A DNA stretch of 64,000 nucleotides. It comes from Onthophagus taurus (taxonomy: Eukaryota > Arthropoda > Insecta > Coleoptera > Scarabaeidae). The notes under the pieces were generated by a model that saw only the letters and a program-made list of their open reading frames with translations, was not told the DNA's origin and searched no databases. This document shows, in pieces, positions 55,430 through 64,000 of this stretch. Positions within the stretch are counted from its first letter, which is position 1. Each line of letters starts with the position of its first letter. A program made the translations under genes and the position numbers. The stretch lies in assembly GCF_036711975.1 (NCBI RefSeq), contig NC_091968.1, forward strand, positions 10,478,001-10,542,000, given 5' to 3'.

Positions 55430-56995
55430 ATTACAGATCATTTTAAAAAGAAAGCATTGAGCTTTAATTTAAAATAAGTCTGATTCCTTAATTTCAATAA
55501 ATACAGCTTTCAGGAATTTTTAAATTAGCATCTTTTTTGACACTTTTAGATTCTACGAAAATATAAGTTTTATGTCAACTTTTTTTCTCCATATTTTTCC
55601 AATCCAACCCAACAATTATTATACACCATTTTAAAGACAAAGCTTTGACCTTTAATTTAGAACAAGTCTCATTCCTTAATTTCAATAATTTCGGCTTCCA
55701 GGAATTTTTTTATTAGCATCTTTTTTGACACTTTTAGGTTATACGAAAATGTAAGTTTTATTTCAACATTTTTTTTCTTAATATTTTTCCAATCCAACCC
55801 AACAATTATTATACATCATTTCAAAAAGAAAGCTTTGAGCATTAATTTAGAGCAAGTCTCATTCCTTAATTTCAATAAATACGGCTTCCAGAAATTTTTA
55901 AATTAGCATCTTTTTTGACACTTTTAGGTTATACGAAAATGTAAGGTTTGTTTCAACATCCTTTTTCTCAATATTTTTCCAATCCAACCCAACAATTATT
56001 ATACATTATTTTAAAGAGAAATCTTTGAGCTTTAATTTAGAACAAGTCTCATTCCTTAATTTCAATAAATACGGCTTTTAGGAATTTTTAAATTAGCGTC
56101 TTTTTTGACACTTTTAGGTTATACGAAAATGTAAGGTTTGTTTCAACATCTTTTTTCTCAATATTTTTCCAATCCAACCCAACAATTATTATACATCATT
56201 TTAAAGAGAAAGCTTTGAGCTTTAATTTAGAACAAGTCTCATTTCTTAATTTCAATAAATAAGGCTTCCAGGATTTTTTAAATTAGCATCTTTTTTAACA
56301 CTTTTAGGTTATACGAAAATGTAAGGTTTGTTTCAACATCTTTTTTTTCAATATTTTTCCAATCCAACCCAACAATTATTATACATCATTTTAAAGAGAA
56401 AGCTTTGAGCATTAATTTAGAACAAGTCTCATTCCTTAATTTCAATAAATACGGCTTCCAGGAATTTTTAAATTAGCATCTTTTTTGACACTTTTAGGTT
56501 ATACGAAAATGTAAGGTTTGTTTCAACATCTTTTTTCTCAATATTTTTCCAATCCAACCCAACAATTATTATACATTATTTTAAAGAGAAATCTTTGAGC
56601 TTTAATTTAGAACAAGTCTCCTTCCTTAATTTCAATAAATACGGCTGTCAGGAATTTTTAAATTAGCGTCTTTTTTGACACTTTTAGGTTATACGAAAAT
56701 GTAAGGTTTGTTTCAATATCTTTTTCTCAATATTTTTCCAATCCAACCCAACAATTACTATACATTATTTTAAAGAGAAAGCTTTGAGCTTTAATTTAGA
56801 ACAAGTCTCATTCCTTAATTTCAATAAATACGGCTTCCAGGAATTTTTAAATTAGCATCTTTTTTGACACTTTTAGGTTATACGAAAATGTAAGTTTTGT
56901 TTCAACATTTTTTTTTTTAATATTTTTCCAATCCAACTCAACGATTATTATATATATATTTACACAGAAAGCTTTAAGCTTCAATTTAAAATATT
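55430..56995. repeat. 190 bp tandem satellite, about eight units
   Basis: The marker aatccaaccc occurs at 55601, 55791, 55981, 56171, 56361, 56551, 56740 and 56930, giving a period of 190 (once 189). The first and last units are diverged; the inner ones are similar. Shared variants recur every 570 bp (gagcattaatttag at 55838 and 56408; aaatctttgag at 56020 and 56590; gcgtc at 56096 and 56666), so the array has a three-unit higher-order period. Non-coding. Confidence 0.92.
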
Positions 56996-57119
56996 GATTC
57001 CAAAGGCCTTTACTGAGTGTGTTTTGATAGCGTTTTAATTCTGTCACAAAGTTTCAAAATTTTTGACTTCTTGGGACACAAAGGTTAAAACCAACACCCC
57101 TCCTCAATTGTTACATGGT

Positions 57120-58076
57120 TGGTCAGAACATATCAAATTTATTTTATTACAAAATATTTTTATCTTGTTCGGTGTTACAGGCTTTGGAAGCACGTCGGCG
57201 ACCTGATTATTCGAACTTATACAGGTTATTCAAAAAACCGCTGACAGACTTCTAGGGCAGGTAATACATCAAAAATTAAGATGAAAAGTCTTAATATGCA
57301 TGGGGTCGCAAATACCTCCTTAACGAGATATAGCGGGTCAAAGTTTCTTTAAAATTAAACATTATCTGCAATAAAAAGCCCTTTTTTAAAAATATTTTCA
57401 ACTCCACTGCTAATATTGTTAAACGAGCAGTATTGTCGTCGTTTTAATTGGTCTCTTACAAAACATTGATTAAAGCAACAGTTTTTGATTGAATTAACAA
57501 ATTTTCTACAAACGCGTTTTTCTTAAAAACTATTGCTTTGATCAAAGTGTTGTAAGAGACCAATTGATAGATAATTGATCACTTTACACGAGTAGAGAGC
57601 AATGGCGTAGACAATATTTTTAAAAAAGTGTTTTTTATTGCAGATAATGTTTAATTTTAAAGTAACTTTGATCCGCTATATCTCGCCAACGAGGCATTTT
57701 CGACCCCATGTATATTAAGACTATTCATCTTAATTTTTCATGTATTATCTACTTTAGAAGTATGTCAGCGGTGTTTTGAATCGCCCTGTATAACATAAGC
57801 CAGGTATTAGACACAAGACAAATAATATATAGTCAGAAAGTGTTGACGTATGTACGCTGACATACTCAGTTAATGAATCAAACAGACCATTCCTATGACA
57901 GAAGAAACAGGAACATAACTGAAAAACTTCCAAAATGTAATAAAAGAATAGGACAGCATAGCCTAAATTACATAGCACCAAAACTATATAATGCTCACAG
58001 AAATAAAAAGATTAATTCCAACTTGAGTGATGCCATAGTGAAGAAACAAATAAACAACTGGATATTCCAATAGAGA
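57120..58076 (+). mobile_element. LINE 3' fragment, interrupted
   Basis: The end of an RT ORF on the plus strand: ALEARRRPDYSNL before the insertion, then after it a readable tail to the stop at 58073 (KLPKCNKRIGQHSLNYIAPK, LYNAHRNKKINSN). The GQHSLNYIAPKLYN form is common at LINE C-termini. A foldback at 57,222 splits it. Confidence 0.6.
57222..57788. mobile_element. Tc1/mariner-type foldback MITE (567 bp)
   Basis: The ends CAGGTTATTCAAAAAACCGC and the inverse of GCGGTGTTTTGAATCGCCCTG are flanked by TA. The arms pair over about 260 bp (for example gcagataatgtttaattttaa on the right, its inverse on the left), leaving a short centre. No coding sequence. Confidence 0.75.
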
Positions 58077-58379
58077 CCACGGTTTTTTTTCTGAAATGAT
58101 TAGCATCTAATCCAATGAGCCCAAAGAATAGAACAAATTACACCGACCTAGACTGCACCAATGAGTTGATTGCAAAACCACATACAAGCGGTAACAATTT
58201 AAGTATACTGCTTCAGTGGAAAACTTCTATTCTATGTTTATACAGGAATAATAATTATTATTGTTTCTTTTACCTTGTAATCTTTACATAAAAGGTATAT
58301 TATTTCTTCATTTTCTTCATATTATTTTGTATTTTTTAATGAATAACCAATAATATTATTATTACTTATTGAAATCCTC

Positions 58380-59000
58380 AAATATCCTTATCTCCATATC
58401 CTTCAAATAGGTTATCATATTCTTTTACAATAGTTTCAGCATCTTTTAAAAATTCCGGTTATCTTCTTGTTTGTGAATAACTTCATTACAAAACTTAACT
58501 AGCTCCAAAGTTTTACATGTGTTTGCAGAAAACAATGGTCCATGTTCTATATTGACAATTCGGGAAACTATATTATAATTTTTGTTTTTATACTTGCAAG
58601 CTATTGTTGTTTCTCCTTCAACATTTATTGGTCCTCCAAATTCTCTTAACATATAGTTAGAATTTCGTAAAACTATTTTCTTATCCTCAAATTGTTCCAT
58701 TAGATACATGTAACCCATTAAGTAAACATTTGATCCAGTATCCATATCACATGAAACTTTCTTCTATATTTCATTTAATTTTAGATTTAATATTGCTGTA
58801 ACATTTCCACCAACTGCAGAATTATCTTGTATCTTACAAACAGTATAATAATCTTCACTTTCTTCCTCCTCTTTTTCTTTTTCCTCTTCAGCTTCAACTT
58901 CTTTTACTTAATCTTTGAATTTTTTGTTCTTTTAATAACAACAAAATGTCCAAAAACTTTGCAAATATGTTTCAATGCTTGACAAATATTTTTCCCAAAT
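58380..59000 (-). mobile_element. Gypsy-type retrotransposon fragment (protease region)
   Basis: On the minus strand, after a Glu/Lys-rich stretch (VEAEEEKEKEEE) and NSAVGGNVTAILNLKLNE, comes an aspartic protease with the active-site MDTGSNVYLMGY (58745 down). YMLREFGGPINVEGETTI, CKYKNKNYN and FSANTCKTLELV follow, the order of Ty3/Gypsy proteases. The link to RT (IVKEYDNLFEGYG) is still readable near 58,440-58,390, then it ends. There is one stop before DTGS. No LTRs seen. Confidence 0.7.
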
Positions 59001-59039
59001 GGATGTTGTCAATAATTTTATATCAATTCTATCATTGAT

Positions 59040-59520
59040 CATCATTTAATACATTTAATGTAGAATTTTTTTCTTTTACTTGTTTGTGAATGTGACAGAT
59101 TTGAGTTTGACATAGATAAGCGTAAACTTTCTTGTAAACCACTAATGTGAGATGTGGTATAATTAATCACACTCATTTCTGAGAAATTAGGATTTATGTT
59201 TTCACCATTTTTTGTTGGGGTGGAAGTCTGTTTTTTAATTATATATTCTTTCATTTTAAGTGTATAACCGTTTCTTACACTATCTAATAACCAATTGTAA
59301 GAAATACATTATATTTTATTCGTCTTCTTAGCTACTTTGTATTTATCCCAAGTTGATGGACCATTACAAACAAGTATATTTGCAGTATCATAAACTACTT
59401 TTTTAAGATTTTCAGAAATTTCATTTCATTTTCGTCAGACTGTTATCATCTCTAATCCATTCAATTTTTACATTCACAGAATTTCCTTTATCCCTAAAAG
59501 AATAAACAGCGTTAACCTCA
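59040..59520 (-). pseudogene. BRCT-domain pseudogene fragment (TopBP1-like?)
   Basis: After an acceptor-like cag at about 59,514 the minus strand reads GNSVNVKIEWIRDD. After a frameshift it continues NLKKVVYDTANILVCNGPST, WDKYKVAKKTNKI, a stop, CISYNWLLDSVRNGYTLKMK and EYIIKKQTSTPTKN. The T(H)-LVC, KYKVAK and C-terminal NWLLDSV blocks fit a BRCT repeat. The TSTPTK linker and the family (TopBP1/Mus101) are my best guess. One stop and one frameshift argue for a pseudogene. Confidence 0.45.
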
Positions 59521-59639
59521 AAATTTTACTAAAAAATAAATTATTTGAATCGCCGATTTCATTACTTCCGAGCATTGGTTTTCATTATCATATTCCTCAG
59601 AAATAATAAAAATAATCCTTACATTTGAAGATATATTAA

Positions 59640-60026
59640 TATTTATTTCATAATAACAAACAAAATAACTAAAACATCTTTTCTTTTAAAAATATGTCAA
59701 ACGTCAATCTTTTAACCTAAATCAATACCAACCTAAAAAATAAAAATCCCCACAAAATAATTTATATTATTATTTAAAATAAAATTTATTTATAAATAAG
59801 ATTAATTTGTAATATTTTATTAGTAAAACGTTAAAATGTCGTTAAAAATGATGTTGTTCTTATTAATTTTGAATTTTTTAACGTTTCAGCAATATTGATT
59901 TTCAGCTTCAGTTTATCTGGACCATTGCTTCAAGATGATCTCCTATAAAGAACGATAAAACATGTTAATAAAAAACGTTATAAGTATCAAAATTTATTAA
60001 TTTTCAAAGAATATTTTATATTAAAA
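59640..60026 (+). promoter_or_regulatory. 5' flank / probable 5' UTR of NALCN
   Basis: AT-rich sequence directly upstream of the NALCN start. A pyrimidine-rich stretch ending in cag (about 59,889) could be an acceptor for a coding-start exon. No promoter elements could be assigned. Confidence 0.3.
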
Positions 60027-60593
60027 ATGTTGGGAAGAAAACAAAGTCTAAAAGGAGAACCAGTTCTAGCTGATTATGGTCCGGATGAAGCTTTTAATGA
60101 AAGCGCCGATATAGAATGGGTTAATAAACGATGGGTGAGAAGAATGATGAGAATGTGCGCTTTAATTAGTTTAGCTTCAGTAAGTTGTAACACACCAAAA
60201 ACGTTTGAAAAAATCCCCGAATTAAAATACATCACATTTTGTTGCGACGTTTTCGTAACGTTTTTATTTACGGCTGAAATGATTGCGAAAATGCATATAA
60301 GAGGAATTTTAAAGGTAATTTTAAAAATTAAATTTTTAATAAATTAAAATAATCTTTTTAATTTTTTAGGGTGAAAAACCGTATTTAAAAGATCATTGGT
60401 GCCAATTCGACTGCACTATGGTGTTTTTCCTATGGATTTCGGTTATTTTACAGGTTTTTGAAATGTTGGAAATCGTTCACAGTTTCAGTTATTTATCGAT
60501 TTTGAGAGCGCCGAGACCTTTAATTATGATTCGATTTTTGAGGGTATTTTTAAAGTTTTCCATGCCTAAATCAAGGATAAACCAAATTTTTAA
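60027..60593 (+). CDS. na: sodium leak channel NALCN / narrow abdomen, first two coding exons
   Basis: Exons 60027-60314 and 60370-60593 (donor AA|GTAATA) encode 170 residues. They start [20 protein letters not shown] and include [45 protein letters not shown] and [20 protein letters not shown]. This is the very conserved N-terminus and domain I S1-S4 of NALCN, a four-domain voltage-insensitive sodium leak channel of neuronal membranes. The S4 arginine series is [15 protein letters not shown]. The full protein is about 1,700 residues, so about 90% lies to the right. A LINE fills the start of the second intron. Confidence 0.95.
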
Positions 60594-60597
60594 GTAA

Positions 60598-63105
60598 TAA
60601 TAACCACTTTATTGTTTACTATGTGTCCCCTTATCCATCCCTTGTCCTCACCCTCCTCTCCCAAAATCTGCCTCCAGTCCATCGCCTCCTCCCTAAGCTC
60701 GCTATACCCTCTCACCATGTGTTCCAGCGTCTCCTAATCCTCTCCACACAGCCTACACCACCTCTCCACATCATCCGCCCAATACTCAATCAGGCCACCA
60801 ATCCCTTCCTCTCCTCGTCCCCTTCCATCAACAGATACTTTGACAGTTCCTCTGTCGTTATCTCCCCATACCTTACTTTATATCTTCCTTCCCGTGTCTG
60901 TGACATTCTCTCCTGCCTCTGTATTCCTATCCCTTAGTTCTGTCCACATTTCACCTCTCTCCACTCTTCCATTGCCGATCCCAGTAATTGAATATCCCAT
61001 TCTCCTATAATATCCTTCCCTATATCCCTGCCTATATATCAACCTCTTCTCCTTGAGTTCTCTCCAGCACTCTCCTAGGATTCTGCAATGCGGCCTTTCC
61101 TCTATCCTTTCCTCGTATTTCACTGCTCGTCTCCAAGCCTCCACCCTTATTAAATCCACCTTAACCTCTTCCCTCACTATACAGGATGTTTCAGAATTGC
61201 ACGACACTGTTTTAGGGATGTATTCTTCAGCACAAAATAAACAAAAAAGTTCATATAAACGTATGTCCCAAATTAATTTATTACCGAGATATTTAAAGTT
61301 GAAGTAAAATATTTGAAAGTATTGCTTTAATCAAGTAGCCATGAACAATAATCGCATATTGTTTTTTTTACTTGATAGATGATTAAATATCTACTATTAA
61401 ATGTGTTAAATAGTGTATAACACTGTAGTGGTGTTTCTAGTGCTGTACGAAGAATTTAATTTTTTATTATTTATCATGGGAGACACCACAAATTTGTTCA
61501 CTTTTGCAGAACAAACAGATGTTGTTAATTTATGGCGAGGTACATAAAAATGGAGCTGCTGCTGTTCGAAAATACCGTGAAAAATTTTCCACTAGAAGGA
61601 TATCAAATCGTAAAACGTTTGAAGCCATTGAAAGACGTCTTAGGGAAACTGGCATGCTAAAACCTACACGAATAAACGCTGGTCGACAAAGATTTCGACA
61701 AACTGCTAAAGTTGAAGAATTGATACAAGATGCTGTTATGTTATCTCCTAGTACTAGCACCAGAAGATTGTGACTTTGTTTTGATATTTCAAGTACAAGC
61801 GTATGGCGAACATTGCGTGAGCAACAATTGTATCCATATCACGTTACACATGTGCAAGATTTATTACCAGAAGACTATAACAAGAGCAGAAATTTTTGCC
61901 AATGGTTAATTCGACAATGTACATGAAACCCCAACTTCCTGAGTTACCTTCTAGTTACTGACGAATCTTGTTTGACCAGAAACGGGATTATTAATTTTCG
62001 AAACACCCATACTTGGCACGAAGAAAACCCTACAACTGCTTTCACTCATTACCAACATACTTTTTCCTTAAATGTATGGTGTGGTCTTCTTGGTGATAAT
62101 CTCATCACCCTTTCTTTTTACCACCCAGGCTCTCCGGAATATCTTACTTGATTTTTTTGCAAAATAACTTGTATGAGCTCCTAGAAGACTTTCCGAATGC
62201 CGATAGGCAGGGAATGTGGTTTATGCATGACGGTGCCTCTTCTCACTTTTCTCATCTTGCCACTGATTATTTAAACAGAGCATATGGTAACCGATGGACT
62301 GGTCGAAACGGACCTGTGAAATGGCCACCACGGTCTTATTTATACATTATTTAACACCGTTAGATTATTTTGTGTGGATGAAATCTATGGTTTACTCTAC
62401 GACACCCAAAAAGAGCTCAGAAATCGCATCGTGGAAGCCGCAGTCAATGGCCGTCCTGATGCTAAAAGACTTGCTAGTGGATTCATCGTTCTCAATGTTG
62501 CATTCAACAAAACGGGAATAAATTAATTTGAGACATATGAACTTTTTTGTTTAGTTTGTGCTGAAGAATACATCCCTAAAATAGTGCCGTGCAATTCTGA
62601 AACACCCGGTATATTCTGGAGTCTCTCTCACCAACCCTAGTACCTATCTCCAATACCTTGTTTGCGCATCCTCCAGCATTCCTTGTTCTCTTCATCCCCA
62701 TACATCTGCGCCGTACATCATTGCGCTCCTTACCAAGCCCTCAAACGTAACCTTTCTTTTTCCCACATCCCTCTCAAAAGTTCTCTCGTCCCATCCCCAA
62801 ACCTATCGCATCACCCGGTTCGTCCTTTTTGCCATAGCTCACGTGCGACCCGATCTTATTATCCTCCGAGAACCCATATCCCAGGTACGTATACTCTTTG
62901 ACTTCCTCTATCTCTCTTCTTCTCCCCCTTTACAGAACTTCATGATCTTTGTGTTCTCAACGTTTACCTCCAACCTCTTCGCTTTAAAATATCTCTCCAG
63001 CGGTCTTATCATCTCCTTCATCTCCACCGCCTCTCTTGCCACGACCACCAAATCATCCGAATACGCCAGCGCATGCATCTTCGTTCCTCCTATCACCCAA
63101 CTCTT
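60598..63105 (-). mobile_element. LINE of the 22.3 kb family, interrupted by a mariner
   Basis: Minus strand: LAYSDDLVVVAREAVEMKEM (63,070-63,010) with YSDD in place of YADD, then VNVENTKIMKFCKGG and VKEYTYLGYGFSEDNK. After the mariner come REEVKVDLIRVEAWRRAV and LGECWRELKEK (61,160-61,040), and a C-terminal knuckle in pieces. Same family as 22,289-23,841, less intact. The 3' end lies at 60,598, about 4 bp from the NALCN exon 2 splice donor. Confidence 0.8.
61182..62609 (+). mobile_element. mariner-like element (DD41D type)
   Basis: The ends CAGGATGTTTCAGAATTGCA and TGCAATTCTGAAACACCCGG (along the strand) are flanked by TA. Transposase pieces on the plus strand: MGDTTNLFTFAEQ at 61,476; KNGAAAVRKYREKFSTRRIS; a stop in place of a codon after STSTRRL; VTDESCLTRNG; then MHDGASSHFSHLATDYLNRA, NRWTGRNGPVKWPPRS and TPLDYFVWM. 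This is the same arrangement as the copy at 36,753. Several stops and a frameshift before the last D. Confidence 0.85.
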
Positions 63106-64000
63106 TTTTTTTATAGAGGGGATTAGGAAATCTGCTAAACAGATACCTGACCTAAGTTGTCATGCGGTGAGGTAGTGTCGGGTTGGCTTCCCTCTTGGGA
63201 TAGCCGATCGACTAAAACCCTTCCCCCTCTGTCTCTGGTACCGCCCTTCTAGACATTTCTTCGGAGTCGTCTTCACTCTCGCTCTCATCTCTGCAATGTA
63301 TCACCAATCCATCCATTTCGTGTCAGCCCTGTTCCTCACTATTTCGGTGGTTACATCATGAAACGGTAAAACAAAACATCAACGTTTTGAAATTCCGAAG
63401 CTTCCCCCTCTCCTCCTCTTCCTCTGCACCCCTCGTCTTCACAGTGGTTATGGGATCCAACGTATAAATAAGAAATGCATAAACTTTTTGATATGTTTCA
63501 CCAAAATATTTTACCTGGTCGAGGGGGCCACGGTGTCATCGGCCTCCCTCTCTGTTCGGCCTCTCCGTTCTCTTCTCCACTCCTCCTCCTGTTTGGTCTT
63601 CATAATGTTTCTGAGGTACCCTCCAATTTCCTCCCATGTCTCGCCATCGCCTAACATTAGTGTCCCGATATTATCTTTGGTTACCGTTTCCCGACACACT
63701 TCGAAGCACCTCCTCCTGTCCACCGGAAACTTCGGGCAGTGGAACACCGTATGCTTCGGTGTATCCACTCACCCACAGAACCAACACTGTGCAGATGATG
63801 ACAGTGGCTAGCAGTTTTCTTTTTCTGCTTATTGGTCCCCATACGTTTGGCATAATCTTCCTGAGTATGTTAGTCATCTTTAGAACCTTTTCCGTAGTCT
63901 TCCTGACATGCGCCGTCATTCTCATATCCTTATCGAGATAAACCCCAGGTATTTTACCATTGGTGAACTTTCCACCGTTTGGCCTTCAATAACTACTACC
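63106..64000 (-). mobile_element. R1-clade LINE, 3' part
   Basis: A poly(A) tail of nine A on the minus strand at 63,106-63,115 marks the 3' end, inside the older LINE. Minus-strand coding: MVKYLGVYLD-like start near 63,960, then MRMTAHVRKTTEKVLKMTNI, LRKIMPNVWGPISRKRKLLA and, in another frame, DTPKHTVFHCPKFPVDRRRC and GETWEEIGGYLRNIM. The order (RT thumb, then HTVFHCP knuckle) is that of R1 elements. Runs off the right edge. Confidence 0.8.

Noticed and set aside
55430..56995. A coding or CRISPR-like interpretation of the regular repeats
   Set aside because: 190 bp contiguous units without spacers in an insect genome are a satellite; no frame stays open through the units.
58446..58745. Infectious retrovirus or domesticated protease gene
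   Set aside because: Only the protease and short flanks remain, with a stop before the active site, no LTRs and no envelope; a Gypsy relic.
1..64000. tRNA, rRNA or organellar genes, phage or bacterial operons
   Set aside because: No cloverleaf, rRNA or prokaryotic gene organisation was recognised by eye; tRNAscan and Rfam searches would be decisive.

Overview
This is a eukaryotic window, about two-thirds A+T, with split genes that have GT-AG introns and a very heavy load of nested transposons. The host proteins (an insect-type fatty acid synthase, ZDHHC6, malic enzyme and the sodium-leak channel NALCN/narrow abdomen) and the mix of CR1/Jockey/R1 LINEs, DD41D mariners and Penelope-like elements point to an insect. 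A beetle is plausible but not proven from the sequence alone.

Host genes. (1) 1,037-16,524, minus strand: the first eight coding exons of a fatty acid synthase-like gene (KS, AT and the start of DH; 1,061 residues), running off the left edge. Its KS domain has lost the nucleophilic Cys (Trp instead) and one catalytic His (Tyr instead), while the AT domain looks intact. (2) 17,048-18,421, plus strand: a complete four-exon ZDHHC6 palmitoyltransferase (403 aa), head-to-head with the synthase across 523 bp. (3) 33,639-54,794, minus strand: a complete malic enzyme with three phase-matched alternative first exons. (4) From 60,027, plus strand: the first two coding exons of NALCN, running off the right edge. 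Fragments also occur: a THAP-domain ORF, a BRCT-like pseudogene, and a decayed second copy of the malic enzyme terminal exon.

Layout. 1-16.5 kb: the synthase, with introns filled by a Penelope-like element (itself broken by a hAT), a LINE carrying a mariner and a MITE, and a LINE composite carrying a Penelope-derived foldback. 17-18.4 kb: ZDHHC6. 18.4-34.0 kb: a duplicated roughly 670 bp segment. One copy (next to ZDHHC6) is split by a LINE that holds three further insertions; the other copy carries the true end of malic enzyme. Between them lies a stack of long-inverted-repeat DNA transposons. 34-54.8 kb: malic enzyme introns with hAT, Tc1, an IS630-like element (holding a mariner, which holds a Penelope piece), Helitron, LINE and Harbinger remnants. 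55-60 kb: a 190 bp satellite with a three-unit higher-order period, LINE and Gypsy pieces, and a BRCT pseudogene. 60-64 kb: NALCN start and LINEs, one with a mariner inside.

The genes make functional sense together: malic enzyme is a cytosolic source of NADPH, fatty acid synthase consumes NADPH, and ZDHHC6 transfers palmitate from palmitoyl-CoA. Whether the adjacency matters is inference. The most unusual structural signal is a set of three short Penelope-derived insertions, each with a 12 bp target duplication, a snap-back inverted terminus and a hammerhead-ribozyme-like core.
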